From the NCBI RefSeq assembly GCF_036541425.1, contig NZ_JAZHFT010000022.1:1-64000 (forward strand): a stretch of 64,000 nt of DNA, given 5' to 3'. Every line of letters starts with the position of its first letter. The stretch's first letter is position 1. The notes under the pieces are model-generated. The model did no database searches and was not told where the DNA came from. It was given only the letters and a program-made list of their open reading frames with translations. A program made the position numbers and the translations under genes. Positions 14,818 to 23,831 of this stretch are shown piece by piece. This DNA is from Consotaella aegiceratis (GTDB taxonomy: Bacteria > Pseudomonadota > Alphaproteobacteria > Rhizobiales > Rhizobiaceae).

Positions 14818-17231
14818 AACTCTTTCGCATCCGCCGGAACGGTGAAGAAGAAGGTCGAGCCCTTTCCAGGCTCGGACTGAAGGCCGATTCGGCCGCCGTG
14901 ACGCTCCACGATTTTCTTGGCGACGGCGAGACCGATTCCGCTCCCTTCATATCGCCCGCGCTCGTGAAGGCTCTGGAACATCTGGAAAACGCGTTCGGCG
15001 TGTTGTGGTTCAATCCCGATGCCATTGTCCGACACAGAAAAGCGCCACATCGCCCCCTCCCGGCGAGCACCGATCGAGATGCGGGGTGCTTGGTCGGAGC
15101 GAAACTTGACCGCGTTGCCGACGAGGTTCTGGAAAACCTGCCCCAGCTGAATGTCGTCGCCCATCACGATCGGCATCGGCGAGCGTTCGATGACGGTATC
15201 GGTCTCTTCGATCAGGCGATGCATGCGCTGCTCGACTCCGTCGAGGATCATATCGACGCTCACCGGCTCCAACGGCTTGCCTTGCGCTCCGAGGCGCGAA
15301 TAGACGAGCAGGTCCGAGATCAGGCTCTTCATGCGCTTGGCGCCCTCGACGGCGTAGTGGATGTATTTGTCCGCCCGCTCGTCAAGTTGGCCTTCGTAAC
15401 GCTGCGCCAAAAGCTCCGTGTAGCTCGCCACCATCCGCAACGGCTCCTGCAGATCGTGGGCGGCGACATAGGCGAACTCCTCCAGCTCGGCGTTCGACCG
15501 CCGCAACTCTTCGGTAGACGCAGCGATGGCCGCCTCGCTTTCCTTGCGCGCGGTGATGTCGCGCGCGATCTTGGAGGCGCCGATCGGGGTGCCATCGTCG
15601 GCCTCGACGGGCGAAATGCTGAGGGACACGTCGATCCTCCGGCCGTCCTTGGCCACCCGGATCGTCTCGAAATGATCGATCCGTTCGCCGTTTCGCACGC
15701 GGGCCAGGTTTTTGTACAATTCTTCGATGCGCTCGGGCGGAACGAGGAATTCGGTCGTGTTTCCGATCGCCTCCTCGGCGCTGTATCCATAGAGGGTTTC
15801 GGCGGCACGGTTCCAGGTCTGGATGCGGCCGTCGAGATCGTGGATCAGGATCGCATCGTCCGACCCTTCCAACGCCGCCGTAAAGAGCTTCAACCGACGC
15901 GACTGCTCGTGCAGTTGCGCGATGGTCTTCTCGTTTTCGGTGATCGCTCGAGACAGCGACGCAGCCTTGTCGCCCACTTCGCGAGCCATCCGGTCGAAGG
16001 CTCGGGCCAGGATGCCGATCTCGCCGGCCGCGTCCAACGGCAGGTCGATCGCTTCGCCCCTCTCCATCGCCTGGGCAGCCAGCGTAATGCGCTGGAGCGG
16101 CTTGATCTGGGAGCGCGCCAGCAACACCGCGAGAGCGATGGCGGCAGCCGCCGCCAAGGCGGCACCGATCATGATCGAACGCTCGGTCGTGCCGGCGACC
16201 GCCATGAACTCTCGATAGGGCACCACTTCTGCGATGGCCAAGGACCTCAGCCCGGCCAGGCTGAACGGAAGCAGGGTGATCGCGAACGTCTCTCCCTCAC
16301 GGTCTTCGACGACACCTTGAAACGAACGATGCCGTTCGATGGGATCGGCCAAGGACGGAAAATCGTCCTGAAGCCGGGCCTGGCCGCCGAGCTCGAATGC
16401 GAACTCGCGCGAAGCGTCGGGCGCCAGAAGCAAATCGCCCCGGGCGTTGACGAGGTAGATGCGCCGGCTCGAACCGTTCTGTTCTCGAATCGCGTCGAGA
16501 AAATATTTCATGTCGATATTGACGACGAGGATGCCGAAAGTGCCGCCGCGCCCATCGGCGATCGGCATCGCCACCCGGACGACCGGAGAAAACGGCCGCT
16601 CGATGGCGCCGAATTCCTGGTTCAGGTCGAACGGAGAAACGAACAGCGCGCCAATCGGCAAGGTCATGGTCTGCCCGACATAGTCCCGATCGCCCTTGGT
16701 CTGCAGCTCGTCGTCGGAGACGATGCGAACCTCGCCCTCGGGCCCGGACCGATCGACCCGCACGATCTCGCGCGTGCCATGCGCCGCCTCGATGACCCTG
16801 AGCTGAAGATAGGCTCGCTTGGCCTCCAGCTCCGCCGCGAAGAGGTTCGAGAGCTGCCGCCGCCAGACCGCGTCGGTCCAGCCCGTTTCAGGATCGACAC
16901 CGCCGTCTCGGCGCGCCCGCAGGATCCCCTGAAGCCCGCTCGCCTGCTGCAAGGCCCGAAGATCGGCGCCGGCTCCGTCCACCGCCTGCCGCATGTCGGC
17001 GCTCAGGACGAGCAGATGCAACTCCATCCGTTGCAAGGCTCGCGGTGTGACAAACGATTTGAGGGTCAGGGCGCTGATGAGGCCGATGGTGACCGCAGTG
17101 GCAATCACCACCGCGGCCATCGCCAGGGCAAGGCGGCTGAACAGGCTCAATGATCGGCCGAAGGGCCAAGACCGCGGCTTCGCCGACGGTGCCGCCCCAA
17201 CTCCTCGGCGATCACGAAAAACGCCCGACAT
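14814..17231 (-). CDS. Membrane histidine kinase with periplasmic Cache, HAMP and PAS domains
   Basis: An 805-residue sensor kinase. Membrane helices at ~29-53 and ~350-372 bracket a periplasmic double-Cache-like domain (~54-345), which in this fold binds small ligands. A HAMP domain (~373-425) and a PAS domain (~440-560) follow. The phytochrome-type HisKA carries its phospho-His in EFAYVAAHDLQEPLRMVASY, and the HATPase ends GSGIGLAVAKKIVERHGG. It lies in a three-gene operon: receiver (17253-17660), this kinase, then the Rcp1-like receiver with which it overlaps by 4 nt. Ligand and output are unknown. Confidence 0.9.
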   Translation of the reverse strand: MSGVFRDRRGVGAAPSAKPRSWPFGRSLSLFSRLALAMAAVVIATAVTIGLISALTLKSFVTPRALQRMELHLLVLSADMRQAVDGAGADLRALQQASGLQGILRARRDGGVDPETGWTDAVWRRQLSNLFAAELEAKRAYLQLRVIEAAHGTREIVRVDRSGPEGEVRIVSDDELQTKGDRDYVGQTMTLPIGALFVSPFDLNQEFGAIERPFSPVVRVAMPIADGRGGTFGILVVNIDMKYFLDAIREQNGSSRRIYLVNARGDLLLAPDASREFAFELGGQARLQDDFPSLADPIERHRSFQGVVEDREGETFAITLLPFSLAGLRSLAIAEVVPYREFMAVAGTTERSIMIGAALAAAAAIALAVLLARSQIKPLQRITLAAQAMERGEAIDLPLDAAGEIGILARAFDRMAREVGDKAASLSRAITENEKTIAQLHEQSRRLKLFTAALEGSDDAILIHDLDGRIQTWNRAAETLYGYSAEEAIGNTTEFLVPPERIEELYKNLARVRNGERIDHFETIRVAKDGRRIDVSLSISPVEADDGTPIGASKIARDITARKESEAAIAASTEELRRSNAELEEFAYVAAHDLQEPLRMVASYTELLAQRYEGQLDERADKYIHYAVEGAKRMKSLISDLLVYSRLGAQGKPLEPVSVDMILDGVEQRMHRLIEETDTVIERSPMPIVMGDDIQLGQVFQNLVGNAVKFRSDQAPRISIGARREGAMWRFSVSDNGIGIEPQHAERVFQMFQSLHERGRYEGSGIGLAVAKKIVERHGGRIGLQSEPGKGSTFFFTVPADAKEL

Positions 17232-17252
17232 CCATCCGGTCCTGCCTCGCTC

Positions 17253-17660
17253 CTAAGACGCCGCCTTGCAGTGACGCACCACCATGTCGTTCAGCTCTTC
17301 GGAGGAAAACGGCTTCTGCAACGTCGCGCAGGCACCGAGTGCGACCGCCATGGAGAGAAAATCGGGCCGCTTGCCGTTGGTGCCGGCCGGCGGCCGGGGA
17401 CCACTTGCCTGCATCGATCCCGACATCACGATCACCGGCAGATCGGGCTGCCGCTGGCGCAAGGTTCGAAGCGTCTCGATGCCCTCCATGTTCGGCATGA
17501 AGAGATCGACGATCGCCAGATCGATCGGCCAGCGCGCAGAAATCTCCAGTCCTTCCACCCCATCTCCGGCAAGGGCGACCGCGAAACCGTGGCGCTGCAA
17601 GGATGCTCGCACGGCGCCCTGGATCAGGGGATCGTCGTCGACCACGAGGATATTGGCCAT
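17253..17660 (-). CDS. Single-domain response regulator, paralogue of the 13849 receiver
   Basis: A 135-residue receiver beginning MANILVVDDDPLIQG, with the phosphoacceptor Asp in LAIVDLFMPNMEG (~52), an MSG switch and Lys in LQKPF. Like the receiver at 13849-14301 it has a long insertion before the lysine, ending PDFLSMAVALGACATL, so the two are paralogues of one unusual receiver subtype. The ATG at 17660 is chosen because the family starts at the first beta strand; the longer frame to 17777 adds no recognisable sequence. The kinase gene begins 21 nt downstream. Confidence 0.85.
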   Translation of the reverse strand: MANILVVDDDPLIQGAVRASLQRHGFAVALAGDGVEGLEISARWPIDLAIVDLFMPNMEGIETLRTLRQRQPDLPVIVMSGSMQASGPRPPAGTNGKRPDFLSMAVALGACATLQKPFSSEELNDMVVRHCKAAS

Positions 17661-17983
17661 TTGCCGTTCACTTCCGAACCGGTCGTCTTGGCCGTACCAT
17701 CCCGGTGCGGGACGGCCCCGGCGCGGCGGCTGCTCATGTCGAAAGTACACGCGATACGCGATGCCGTCGATTGCCACACACGTGATAATCGGCCCTTACC
17801 CCGCCCGCTGCGGTCGGCGAACGCGCTCCAACCCGTTCAGCGGCAGGGCCTCACGGCATCAGTGGGCGTCGAAGACGCAGCCCTAAGGAAAAACAAAGAC
17901 CTGGCGCCCCTTTGGTCCGGACGGGACATGACCGTCATTTTACCGCGCATCGCCGCGCGACCGTCTTCCAGCCCATTCGCGTG
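17661..17983. other. Gene-free stretch upstream of the receiver-kinase operon
   Basis: The 323 nt between the Sel1-repeat gene and the receiver gene, both on the minus strand, hold no supported coding sequence. Near 17946-17970 a small GC hairpin followed on the minus strand by GTAAAA may end the Sel1 transcript. The remainder should contain the operon promoter, but I see no clear consensus. Confidence 0.4.
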
Positions 17984-19057
17984 CTAGCCGGAGCGGAATC
18001 GGTTGGCGGCTTCCAGCGCCTGGCGCTGCAGGCCCTCGTCCAGCCCCCGGAAGAAATCGTCGAGCTCCGGGTCGGTGTTGGCGGCGCGCTTGGCAAGCAC
18101 CGCCCATTTGGCGGCCTGCATCTTGTCCGGCGCCACCCCGATGCCGTCCTTGTAGAGATGCGCCACCCGGTTGAAGGCGATCGGATTGCCGCCCTCGGCC
18201 GCCCGCTTCAGCCAGAGAAAGCCTTCTTCGGGATCGGCGGGGCCGCCGCGTCCATTGATCAGCCAGATGCCGATCTCGACCTGGGCGGTATCGTATCCGC
18301 CGGCCGCGGCCGCTCGCAGCCAGCGTCGTGCGGCGCGTTCGTCGGTGCCCTCGATGCCCTTGCCGTTGGCCAGCATCTCGGCGAGCGCGTATTGGGCATC
18401 GGGCACGCCGGCCCGCGCCGCCGAACGAAAATACGGCATCGCGTCGGCGAAGCCGCCGGAGGGCGAGGCCTGGACGAGCATCTGTCCGTAGTTGAACTGC
18501 GCCAGCGGATCGCCCGCATCGGCCGCCTGCTTCATCAGCACGCGGGCCCGCTCCGGATCCTTGTCGACCGCCCGGCCATCGAGCAGCATGAGGGCGAAGC
18601 GAAACTGGGCCGCCGGATTGCCCCCCTCGGCTGCCGCCTCATACCAGCGCGCCGCCTCCTCCTCGTTCTGGCGCACGCCGAGACCGCGATCGTAAAGCTC
18701 CGCAAGCAGCGTCTGGGCCGCCGGATCACCCAGCTTGGCGATCGGTTCGGCGAGCTGTCGCGCCCGCAGATAGAAGCCGCGCTGGAAGGCGCCATAGGCC
18801 ATATCGGCCTTGCTGGGACCCGCATTCGCGCTCGGCTCGGCGTCCTCGCCGCCGGCCGCCGGCTCCGTTTCGGCTCCCGTGGCTGCTCCCGGCTCCGACG
18901 GATCGGCAGCGCCCGCCTCGTCGCTCTGTGAAGCCGGGCTGTCCGGCCCGGCAGCCGCCGCCGGCGGCGTGTCCTGGGCGGATGCGTCGGGCACGGCCGG
19001 CAGCGATGCAGACAAGAGCAGCGCGATCGCCGCGAGATCGGCGAGCCGGCGTTTCAC
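17984..19057 (-). CDS. Secreted Sel1/TPR-repeat protein
   Basis: A 357-residue protein with a signal peptide (~1-28, KRRL then a hydrophobic core, cleavage after DASAQ). An Ala/Pro/Glu-rich low-complexity stretch follows (~29-90), then about six Sel1 repeats (~95-340), each with the A-x-x-x-L-G-x-x-Y-x-x-G-x-G-V pattern (for example LAELYDRGLGVRQNEEEAARWYEAAA). Sel1 proteins act as scaffolds for protein contacts, here probably in the periplasm. It starts at GTG, overlapping the thiE stop as GTGA, so the two genes are translationally coupled. The partner is unknown. Confidence 0.88.
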   Translation of the reverse strand: MKRRLADLAAIALLLSASLPAVPDASAQDTPPAAAAGPDSPASQSDEAGAADPSEPGAATGAETEPAAGGEDAEPSANAGPSKADMAYGAFQRGFYLRARQLAEPIAKLGDPAAQTLLAELYDRGLGVRQNEEEAARWYEAAAEGGNPAAQFRFALMLLDGRAVDKDPERARVLMKQAADAGDPLAQFNYGQMLVQASPSGGFADAMPYFRSAARAGVPDAQYALAEMLANGKGIEGTDERAARRWLRAAAAGGYDTAQVEIGIWLINGRGGPADPEEGFLWLKRAAEGGNPIAFNRVAHLYKDGIGVAPDKMQAAKWAVLAKRAANTDPELDDFFRGLDEGLQRQALEAANRFRSG

Positions 19058-19707
19058 GCCGCACCGTCCGCAAGGCGGTCGAGAACGGCATTGGCCTTCG
19101 CCACCGCCTCGGCCGGGTCGATGCCGTCCGCGAACACGGCGGTCGCCAGCGCGATGAATTCGACACCTGTGGCGATGGCCATGTCGAGCGTCTCCAGGGC
19201 ATTGCCGCCCAGAACGATGGCCGGAATCTCCACCAGCTCCGCCCACCAGGCGGCGAGTTCGAGGTTTTTCTTGTACGGCTCGCGATGCGTGTCGCCACCC
19301 AGGCGGCCGAACATGAGATAGTCCGGCATCCGTTCGCCGGCCTCGAGCGCGTCATGCCGCGTCGAAAAGCCCGAGGCCCCGACGATGAGCTTGGGAGCGA
19401 AGCGCTTCATGGCGTCGGCCAGTTCGTCGACGTCGCCCGACGTCAAATGCAACCCGTCGGCCTGCAACCGGCCGGCGCAGCGCGTGTCGTCAACGACGAT
19501 GGCGGCGGCGCCGGCCGCCTGCGCCAGCGGCAAAAGCCGTTCGGCAAACAGCTGATAGGAAGCGGCATCCCGTCCCGCCGGATCGATCAGGACCGACGCG
19601 ACATCGCCGCCGGACAAGGCCGCGCGCAGGGCCTCCTCGCCTGCCGGCCCGTCAGGCAGGGGCGTCGTGGCCAGCACCAGGCGAGGGCGAACGGCTTGAT
19701 CGGACAT
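19054..19707 (-). CDS. ThiE-like thiamine phosphate synthase
   Basis: A 217-residue TIM-barrel protein of the thiamine phosphate synthase/TenI family. ThiE joins hydroxymethylpyrimidine diphosphate and thiazole phosphate. The recognisable parts are DGLHLTSGDVDE (~109), VGASGFSTRHDALEAGE (~131) and the phosphate-binding end IPAIVLGGNALET with the following TGVEFIALATAVF. The usual GP-F-TxTK loop is replaced by MFGRLGGDTHREPY, so this is a divergent copy and may be a TenI-like paralogue. The ATG at 19707 has GGAAAG upstream. No other thi gene or TPP riboswitch was seen. It is coupled to the Sel1 gene. Confidence 0.75.
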   Translation of the reverse strand: MSDQAVRPRLVLATTPLPDGPAGEEALRAALSGGDVASVLIDPAGRDAASYQLFAERLLPLAQAAGAAAIVVDDTRCAGRLQADGLHLTSGDVDELADAMKRFAPKLIVGASGFSTRHDALEAGERMPDYLMFGRLGGDTHREPYKKNLELAAWWAELVEIPAIVLGGNALETLDMAIATGVEFIALATAVFADGIDPAEAVAKANAVLDRLADGAA

Positions 19708-19835
19708 GGGTCTTTCCGGTTGACCGCGAATTCGATCTGGTTCTCTAAGGGCTCGCCGGGCCAATCGCAAGCGGGACCACGACGCCCGCTCCTTCATCGC
19801 CGATCGGCAGCGGGCGCGTGGACGTGTGCTCGTTC

Positions 19836-20366
19836 TCAGCGACGCTGGAGCGGCTTTTCCAGAACGATGAAACCGAGATCCTCGCGCAGCGGCACGCCGA
19901 CGCTGTCGTCGCCATACGGAAAGTTTTCGACGCCGACCCGGCGATAGCCACGCCGCTCGTACCACGCGATCAGCGATTCCCGCTGTCGCACGACAGTGAT
20001 CTTGGCGATCCCGGCACCCATTTCAGCGGCGAACGCTTCGGCATCCGAGAGCGCCGCTCGGCCAAGGCCCTTGGCCTGCCCGTCCGGCGCGACGGCCAGC
20101 ATCGAGATCGTGCAATGGCCCGCGCCGTCCATCTCGACGGCGACGCAACCGAGCGCCCGTGTGCGATCCTCCGGATCCCAACGCACGAGGACCGTCGTCG
20201 TTTCGCTCTCAATCAACGCCGCGATATCGTCGGGAGCGGCCCGACTGCCGGAGAGCAGTTCCGCCTCATGGGTCCAGCCGAGGCTGCCCCCGACGCCTCG
20301 ATAGGCCGAATTCACGAGGTCCGCCAACCGTGCGGCATCCGTCGTCTCTGCTCTGTCGGATTGCAT
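19836..20366 (-). CDS. GNAT-family N-acetyltransferase
   Basis: A 176-residue acetyltransferase with the GNAT acetyl-CoA site ISMLAVAPDGQAKGLGRAAL (~88-107), followed by the family C-terminal strand-helix containing SLIAWYERRGYRRVG. The start at 20366 is preferred over 20375 because GAAGGA lies 9 nt upstream of it and overlaps the other ATG. It lies alone, 129 nt upstream of thiE on the same strand. The acceptor molecule cannot be predicted. Confidence 0.85.
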   Translation of the reverse strand: MQSDRAETTDAARLADLVNSAYRGVGGSLGWTHEAELLSGSRAAPDDIAALIESETTTVLVRWDPEDRTRALGCVAVEMDGAGHCTISMLAVAPDGQAKGLGRAALSDAEAFAAEMGAGIAKITVVRQRESLIAWYERRGYRRVGVENFPYGDDSVGVPLREDLGFIVLEKPLQRR

Positions 20367-20720
20367 GAAAACCATTCCTTCGTCACGGGCAGGCAAAGCC
20401 TTTTGCCGCCTGCACCGTGCCCCAATCTGCGCGAACCATGAGGATTCGATGACAGTGACGAGATGGTGATCGCCGCACCAGTGCTTGTACCGGCTGCCGA
20501 GGACGACCCGGGAGGATGCGCTGCCTGGATATGACCGCACGAAGCGCCAGACCCTGCAGTCACGAAATGGCCAAAACGGCCGTGCCGACCAAGCGCCATC
20601 GCGGGGAATGACCGAATACGGACGTTCGGCGGCGCCCAATTCGTCGGAGCGTTCGAGGAGCGCGGCCCTGAGCGGTGCAGCCCGAAGGTTGTCCGCCTGG
20701 ATTCGGCCGGCGGCCCTCCG
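20367..20720. other. Gene-free stretch between the GNAT and HWE kinase genes
   Basis: These 354 nt lie between two minus-strand genes. They hold no supported coding sequence, no strong terminator and no repeat that I can see, beyond a weak GGCC-AAAAC-GGCC hairpin near 20571. The right part is the end of the HWE kinase transcript and the left part the GNAT promoter. Confidence 0.4.
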
Positions 20721-22502
20721 TCACGCCTCCGCCTCGACGGCCGTCATGATCGCGTTTTCCGGATCGACCCTCGCCCGTCCGACAGGAAACCGGACACGGA
20801 CCACCAAACCCATCGGTTCGAACGTCCGCTCGATCCGCCCGCCCAGCTCACGCTCGATGTTCATGTCGATCAGACGCGTGCCGAACCCCTTGCGGTTCGG
20901 ATCATAGGCAATGGTGCGACGGGCGCTCCGCTCGATCCAGTCGAAGGCGATGTGGTCTCCCTCGCGTCTCCAATCGACCGTGAGCGTGCCGTCGTCCTCC
21001 AGCACCGCTCCATATTTCAGCGCGTTCGTCGCCAACTCGTGGAAGGTGAGGCCGAGCGGCTGGACCGCGGTTCGATGAACCTCGACATCAGGGCCGATCA
21101 GCGTGCAATTGCGCAGGTCCTCGCCGAAGACCTGGGCCAGTTCGGCATGCAGGAGATCGCGGATGGTCGCCTCCTGGCGCCCCGAACGCATCAGCATTTC
21201 CTGCGAGGTCGCCATCGCCCGCAGGCGCGCGGTGTACGATGTCATGAACTCGTCGAGATCGGCGGAATTCCGGCCCGTCTGTCGCGCGATCGCAAGAACG
21301 CGGGTGATCGAGTTCTTGATCCGATGGTTCATCTCGCGCAGCAGCAGATCCTTCTGCGCCAAACTTTGCGTGCTGGCTTCGGCCAGCGCTGCGACCGCTT
21401 CGGCACGCCGTGCCTGGAGGAACGCCAGAACCGCGAGAAGCATCGACAGCGCCAGGCCGAGCACGGCCAGCAGGACCGCCGGCATATCGGATGCCGTCTG
21501 CCGGAAGCCGCCACTGGGCGCGATTTCGACCAGCCAGGTCTGGCCCGCGACATCGATGCTGCGTTGCGTCGCAAACTCCGGGGCTCCGGCTTCAGCCGAC
21601 GACAATCCGGCGGCGGCCGTGTCGACCATCAGCATCTCGGGCGTGACCCGGCCGTCGTAGATCTTGAGGGTCAACGGCAAGGACGGACCGGAGGACAAGG
21701 CCGCGGCGATGAGATCGCCTACCCGGAACGGCGCATAGACGAAGCCGCCCGCCTCTAGGATCGCCTGCGTTTCATCCTGCGGCCTTTCACCGACGTTCCA
21801 CGGCAGATAGATGAGAAAGCCGGTCTGACGGTTCTCGTCGATCTCCTGCACCAGTTCGACGGGGGCGGTTGCAGACGGCGCACCGCTCACCACCGAGCGC
21901 ACCATGGCCTCGCGCCGGATCGCGTTGGCGAACATGTCGTAGCCGATCGCCGCCTGGTTGCGCCGGTCCTGCGGCTCCAGAAGCACGATCGGCGTACGCG
22001 CCGGCTGATCGGTGTCCGGCGGCCAGACGCCCTGAGCCAGGCCGTAGGTGTCGCGAAGAAATTCGCTGACCTCAGCCGTGTCGTCGGACAGGACGGCTTC
22101 GGCATATCCGATGCCCTGGATGCCGCCGTAACGATGCGCGAGATCAAGCCCGGCAACGTAGGCCCGGAAGCCGTCGCGGTCGTGCAGGCCATTGGTGACG
22201 AGGAGATAGGCGCGCGTCGCCTCGAGCAACGAGACATGCAGATCGAGGCGGTTTTCGATCCGGCTCACCGCATCGTCCGCGAAGCCTTCGAAGCGCAGCC
22301 GGTCACCCTCCGCGCTCGAACGCCAGACCAGCGCCGCGAGGGCAAGCGCAAAAGCGCTGGAGACGACCAGGATGGTCGCCGGGACGAGATATTTCCGCAA
22401 AGCGCGCGAGTCCCGTTGATGAAGACTTTCGAATTCCCGTCGAAAGGGCAAGCCGCCATGGAAATCAAGCGAAAACTCTGCGTGCCGCCGACCAATCCGC
22501 AC
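20721..22502 (-). CDS. CHASE-domain HWE-family sensor histidine kinase
   Basis: A 593-residue membrane kinase. Helices at ~37-60 and ~345-365 flank a periplasmic CHASE domain (~75-310, with YGGIQGIGYAEAV and a long RRNQAAIGYDMFANAIRREA segment). The cytoplasmic part carries the HWE/HisKA_2 phosphoacceptor LLREMNHRIKNSITRVLAIA and an HWE-type HATPase with ELATNALKYGA and GFGTRLIDMNI. In alphaproteobacteria HWE kinases often feed the general stress response or light/stress signalling. No partner regulator is adjacent. The start is the outermost ATG; a start closer to the first helix is possible. Confidence 0.88.
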   Translation of the reverse strand: MRIGRRHAEFSLDFHGGLPFRREFESLHQRDSRALRKYLVPATILVVSSAFALALAALVWRSSAEGDRLRFEGFADDAVSRIENRLDLHVSLLEATRAYLLVTNGLHDRDGFRAYVAGLDLAHRYGGIQGIGYAEAVLSDDTAEVSEFLRDTYGLAQGVWPPDTDQPARTPIVLLEPQDRRNQAAIGYDMFANAIRREAMVRSVVSGAPSATAPVELVQEIDENRQTGFLIYLPWNVGERPQDETQAILEAGGFVYAPFRVGDLIAAALSSGPSLPLTLKIYDGRVTPEMLMVDTAAAGLSSAEAGAPEFATQRSIDVAGQTWLVEIAPSGGFRQTASDMPAVLLAVLGLALSMLLAVLAFLQARRAEAVAALAEASTQSLAQKDLLLREMNHRIKNSITRVLAIARQTGRNSADLDEFMTSYTARLRAMATSQEMLMRSGRQEATIRDLLHAELAQVFGEDLRNCTLIGPDVEVHRTAVQPLGLTFHELATNALKYGAVLEDDGTLTVDWRREGDHIAFDWIERSARRTIAYDPNRKGFGTRLIDMNIERELGGRIERTFEPMGLVVRVRFPVGRARVDPENAIMTAVEAEA

Positions 22503-22624
22503 GAACTCAATGGACAGTCGCCTTCGCCATGGTCGATTTCCTGTCCGGAAACGCCCGGCGCCCGCCCTTGCCTCCGACGATGCGAGCGCCTATCGATGAC
22601 GGCTCTCCCGCCGTTCAGGCTGCC

Positions 22625-23389
22625 ATGATTATCACCGATCCGTACTTCTATCTCTGCGCCATTCCGGCCGTGATCCTGGTGGGTCTCGCCAAGGGCGGTT
22701 TTGGCGGTTCGATGGGCATCGTCGGCGTGCCGCTGATGGCGCTCGCCATTTCGCCGGTGACGGCAGCCGGCATCCTGCTGCCGATTCTGGTCTTCATGGA
22801 TTGGATCGGGCTGTTCGCCTGGCGCGGCACGTTCGATCGCAGGGTGCTCGTGACCATGCTGCCGGCCGCGCTGGTCGGCGTCGCCGTCGGCTACACCACC
22901 GCCGCCTTGATCCCGGAGACGGGCGTGGAGCTGGTGATCGGCCTGCTGGCCGTCTGGTTCGTTCTGGAGTGGTTCTTCGTGCTGCGCCACCGCACCGAGG
23001 AAAAGCCGCAATCGACACCGCGCGGGATGTTCTGGGGCGCGATCACCGGCTTCACCAGCTTCGTCGGCCACGCCGGGGGGCCGCCGTTCCAGGTCTACGT
23101 CCTGCCGTTGCGCCTGGCCCCGACGCTGTTCGTCGGCACGTCGGTGATCCTTTTCACGACCATCAACGCGTCCAAGCTCCTGCCCTATTACCTGCTGGGC
23201 CAGCTTTCGACGGAAAACCTCCTGACGTCGGCGGTGCTTCTGCCGCTCGCACTGGTGGCCACCCTGGCCGGCGTCTGGCTGGTGAAGCGGATCGATCCGA
23301 AGCGCTTCTATGCCTTAACCTACAGCTTGCTCATCCTCGTCGGTCTCAAGCTCGCCTATGACGGCGCGGCAGGCCTCGGCCTATGGTGA
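22625..23389 (+). CDS. TauE/SafE-family sulfite exporter-like permease
   Basis: A 254-residue polytopic membrane protein of the TauE/SafE (DUF81) family, which exports sulfite or other organosulfur anions. The family marks are GLAKGGFGGSMGIVGVPLMAL in the first helix pair and the second-half repeat FTSFVGHAGGPPFQVYVLPL. About eight helices can be drawn. The ATG at 22625 fits the first helix best; earlier starts at 22529 or 22580 would add an unlikely charged leader, and the ribosome binding site is weak for all of them. It diverges from the HWE kinase. The substrate is not predictable. Confidence 0.85.
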   Translation: MIITDPYFYLCAIPAVILVGLAKGGFGGSMGIVGVPLMALAISPVTAAGILLPILVFMDWIGLFAWRGTFDRRVLVTMLPAALVGVAVGYTTAALIPETGVELVIGLLAVWFVLEWFFVLRHRTEEKPQSTPRGMFWGAITGFTSFVGHAGGPPFQVYVLPLRLAPTLFVGTSVILFTTINASKLLPYYLLGQLSTENLLTSAVLLPLALVATLAGVWLVKRIDPKRFYALTYSLLILVGLKLAYDGAAGLGLW

Positions 23390-23390
23390 T

Positions 23391-23412
23391 CCGGCCTTCT
23401 TGAAAAGGCCGG
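23391..23412. terminator. Hairpin between convergent genes
   Basis: A perfect 8-bp stem (CCGGCCTT with AAGGCCGG, 23391-23398 and 23405-23412) with a 6-nt loop directly follows the TauE/SafE stop codon. There is no T run on either side, so termination would be weak or Rho-assisted. Confidence 0.4.
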
Positions 23413-23453
23413 GCTGGACGCGACACGCGCCGCATCCAGCCTCGCTTCCAGGC

Positions 23454-23627
23454 TTATTGATACTTGGTACGCAGCTTTTCGATCTCGTCCTTCAGCTGAA
23501 GCTTGCGCCTCTTCATGTCGTTGATCTCGGCATCGCTCATGGCTGGCTTTGCTTGCGCCGCCATGATCTCCTGATCAAGGGCAGCGTGCCGCTGTTCCAG
23601 CGTCGCAAGACGGACATCCAAGGACAT
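23454..23627 (-). CDS. YdcH-family small protein (DUF465)
   Basis: A 57-residue helical protein of the DUF465 (YdcH) family, beginning MSLDVRLATLEQRHAALDQE and continuing with the conserved INDMKRRKLQLKDEIEKLR helix. The ribosome binding site AGAAGGAGG 6 nt upstream of the ATG at 23627 is near perfect and suggests high expression. The function of the family is unknown. A second DUF465 gene lies 205 nt away on the opposite strand. Confidence 0.85.
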   Translation of the reverse strand: MSLDVRLATLEQRHAALDQEIMAAQAKPAMSDAEINDMKRRKLQLKDEIEKLRTKYQ

Positions 23628-23831
23628 GGTACCTCCTTCTGATCGTTCTCCCGTTGCGCCGCGCATCGGGAGGCTGCATGAGCACCTTTAAGGTGTCATA
23701 AGAGGGTCACACTGTCGAACGGCTTTTTTGCGACTGTTTCATGATTCCTTTCCGGCTGGTATGGCGTGCGAACCGTCGTTAATCCTTACCGGAAGGCCGA
23801 TTGGACGGCGGCATAAACAGAGGAAACACGG

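Noticed and set aside
14898..17153. Open plus-strand frame of 751 codons
   Set aside because: Antisense shadow of the Cache-PAS histidine kinase; composition dominated by Arg, Asp and His as in GC-rich shadows.
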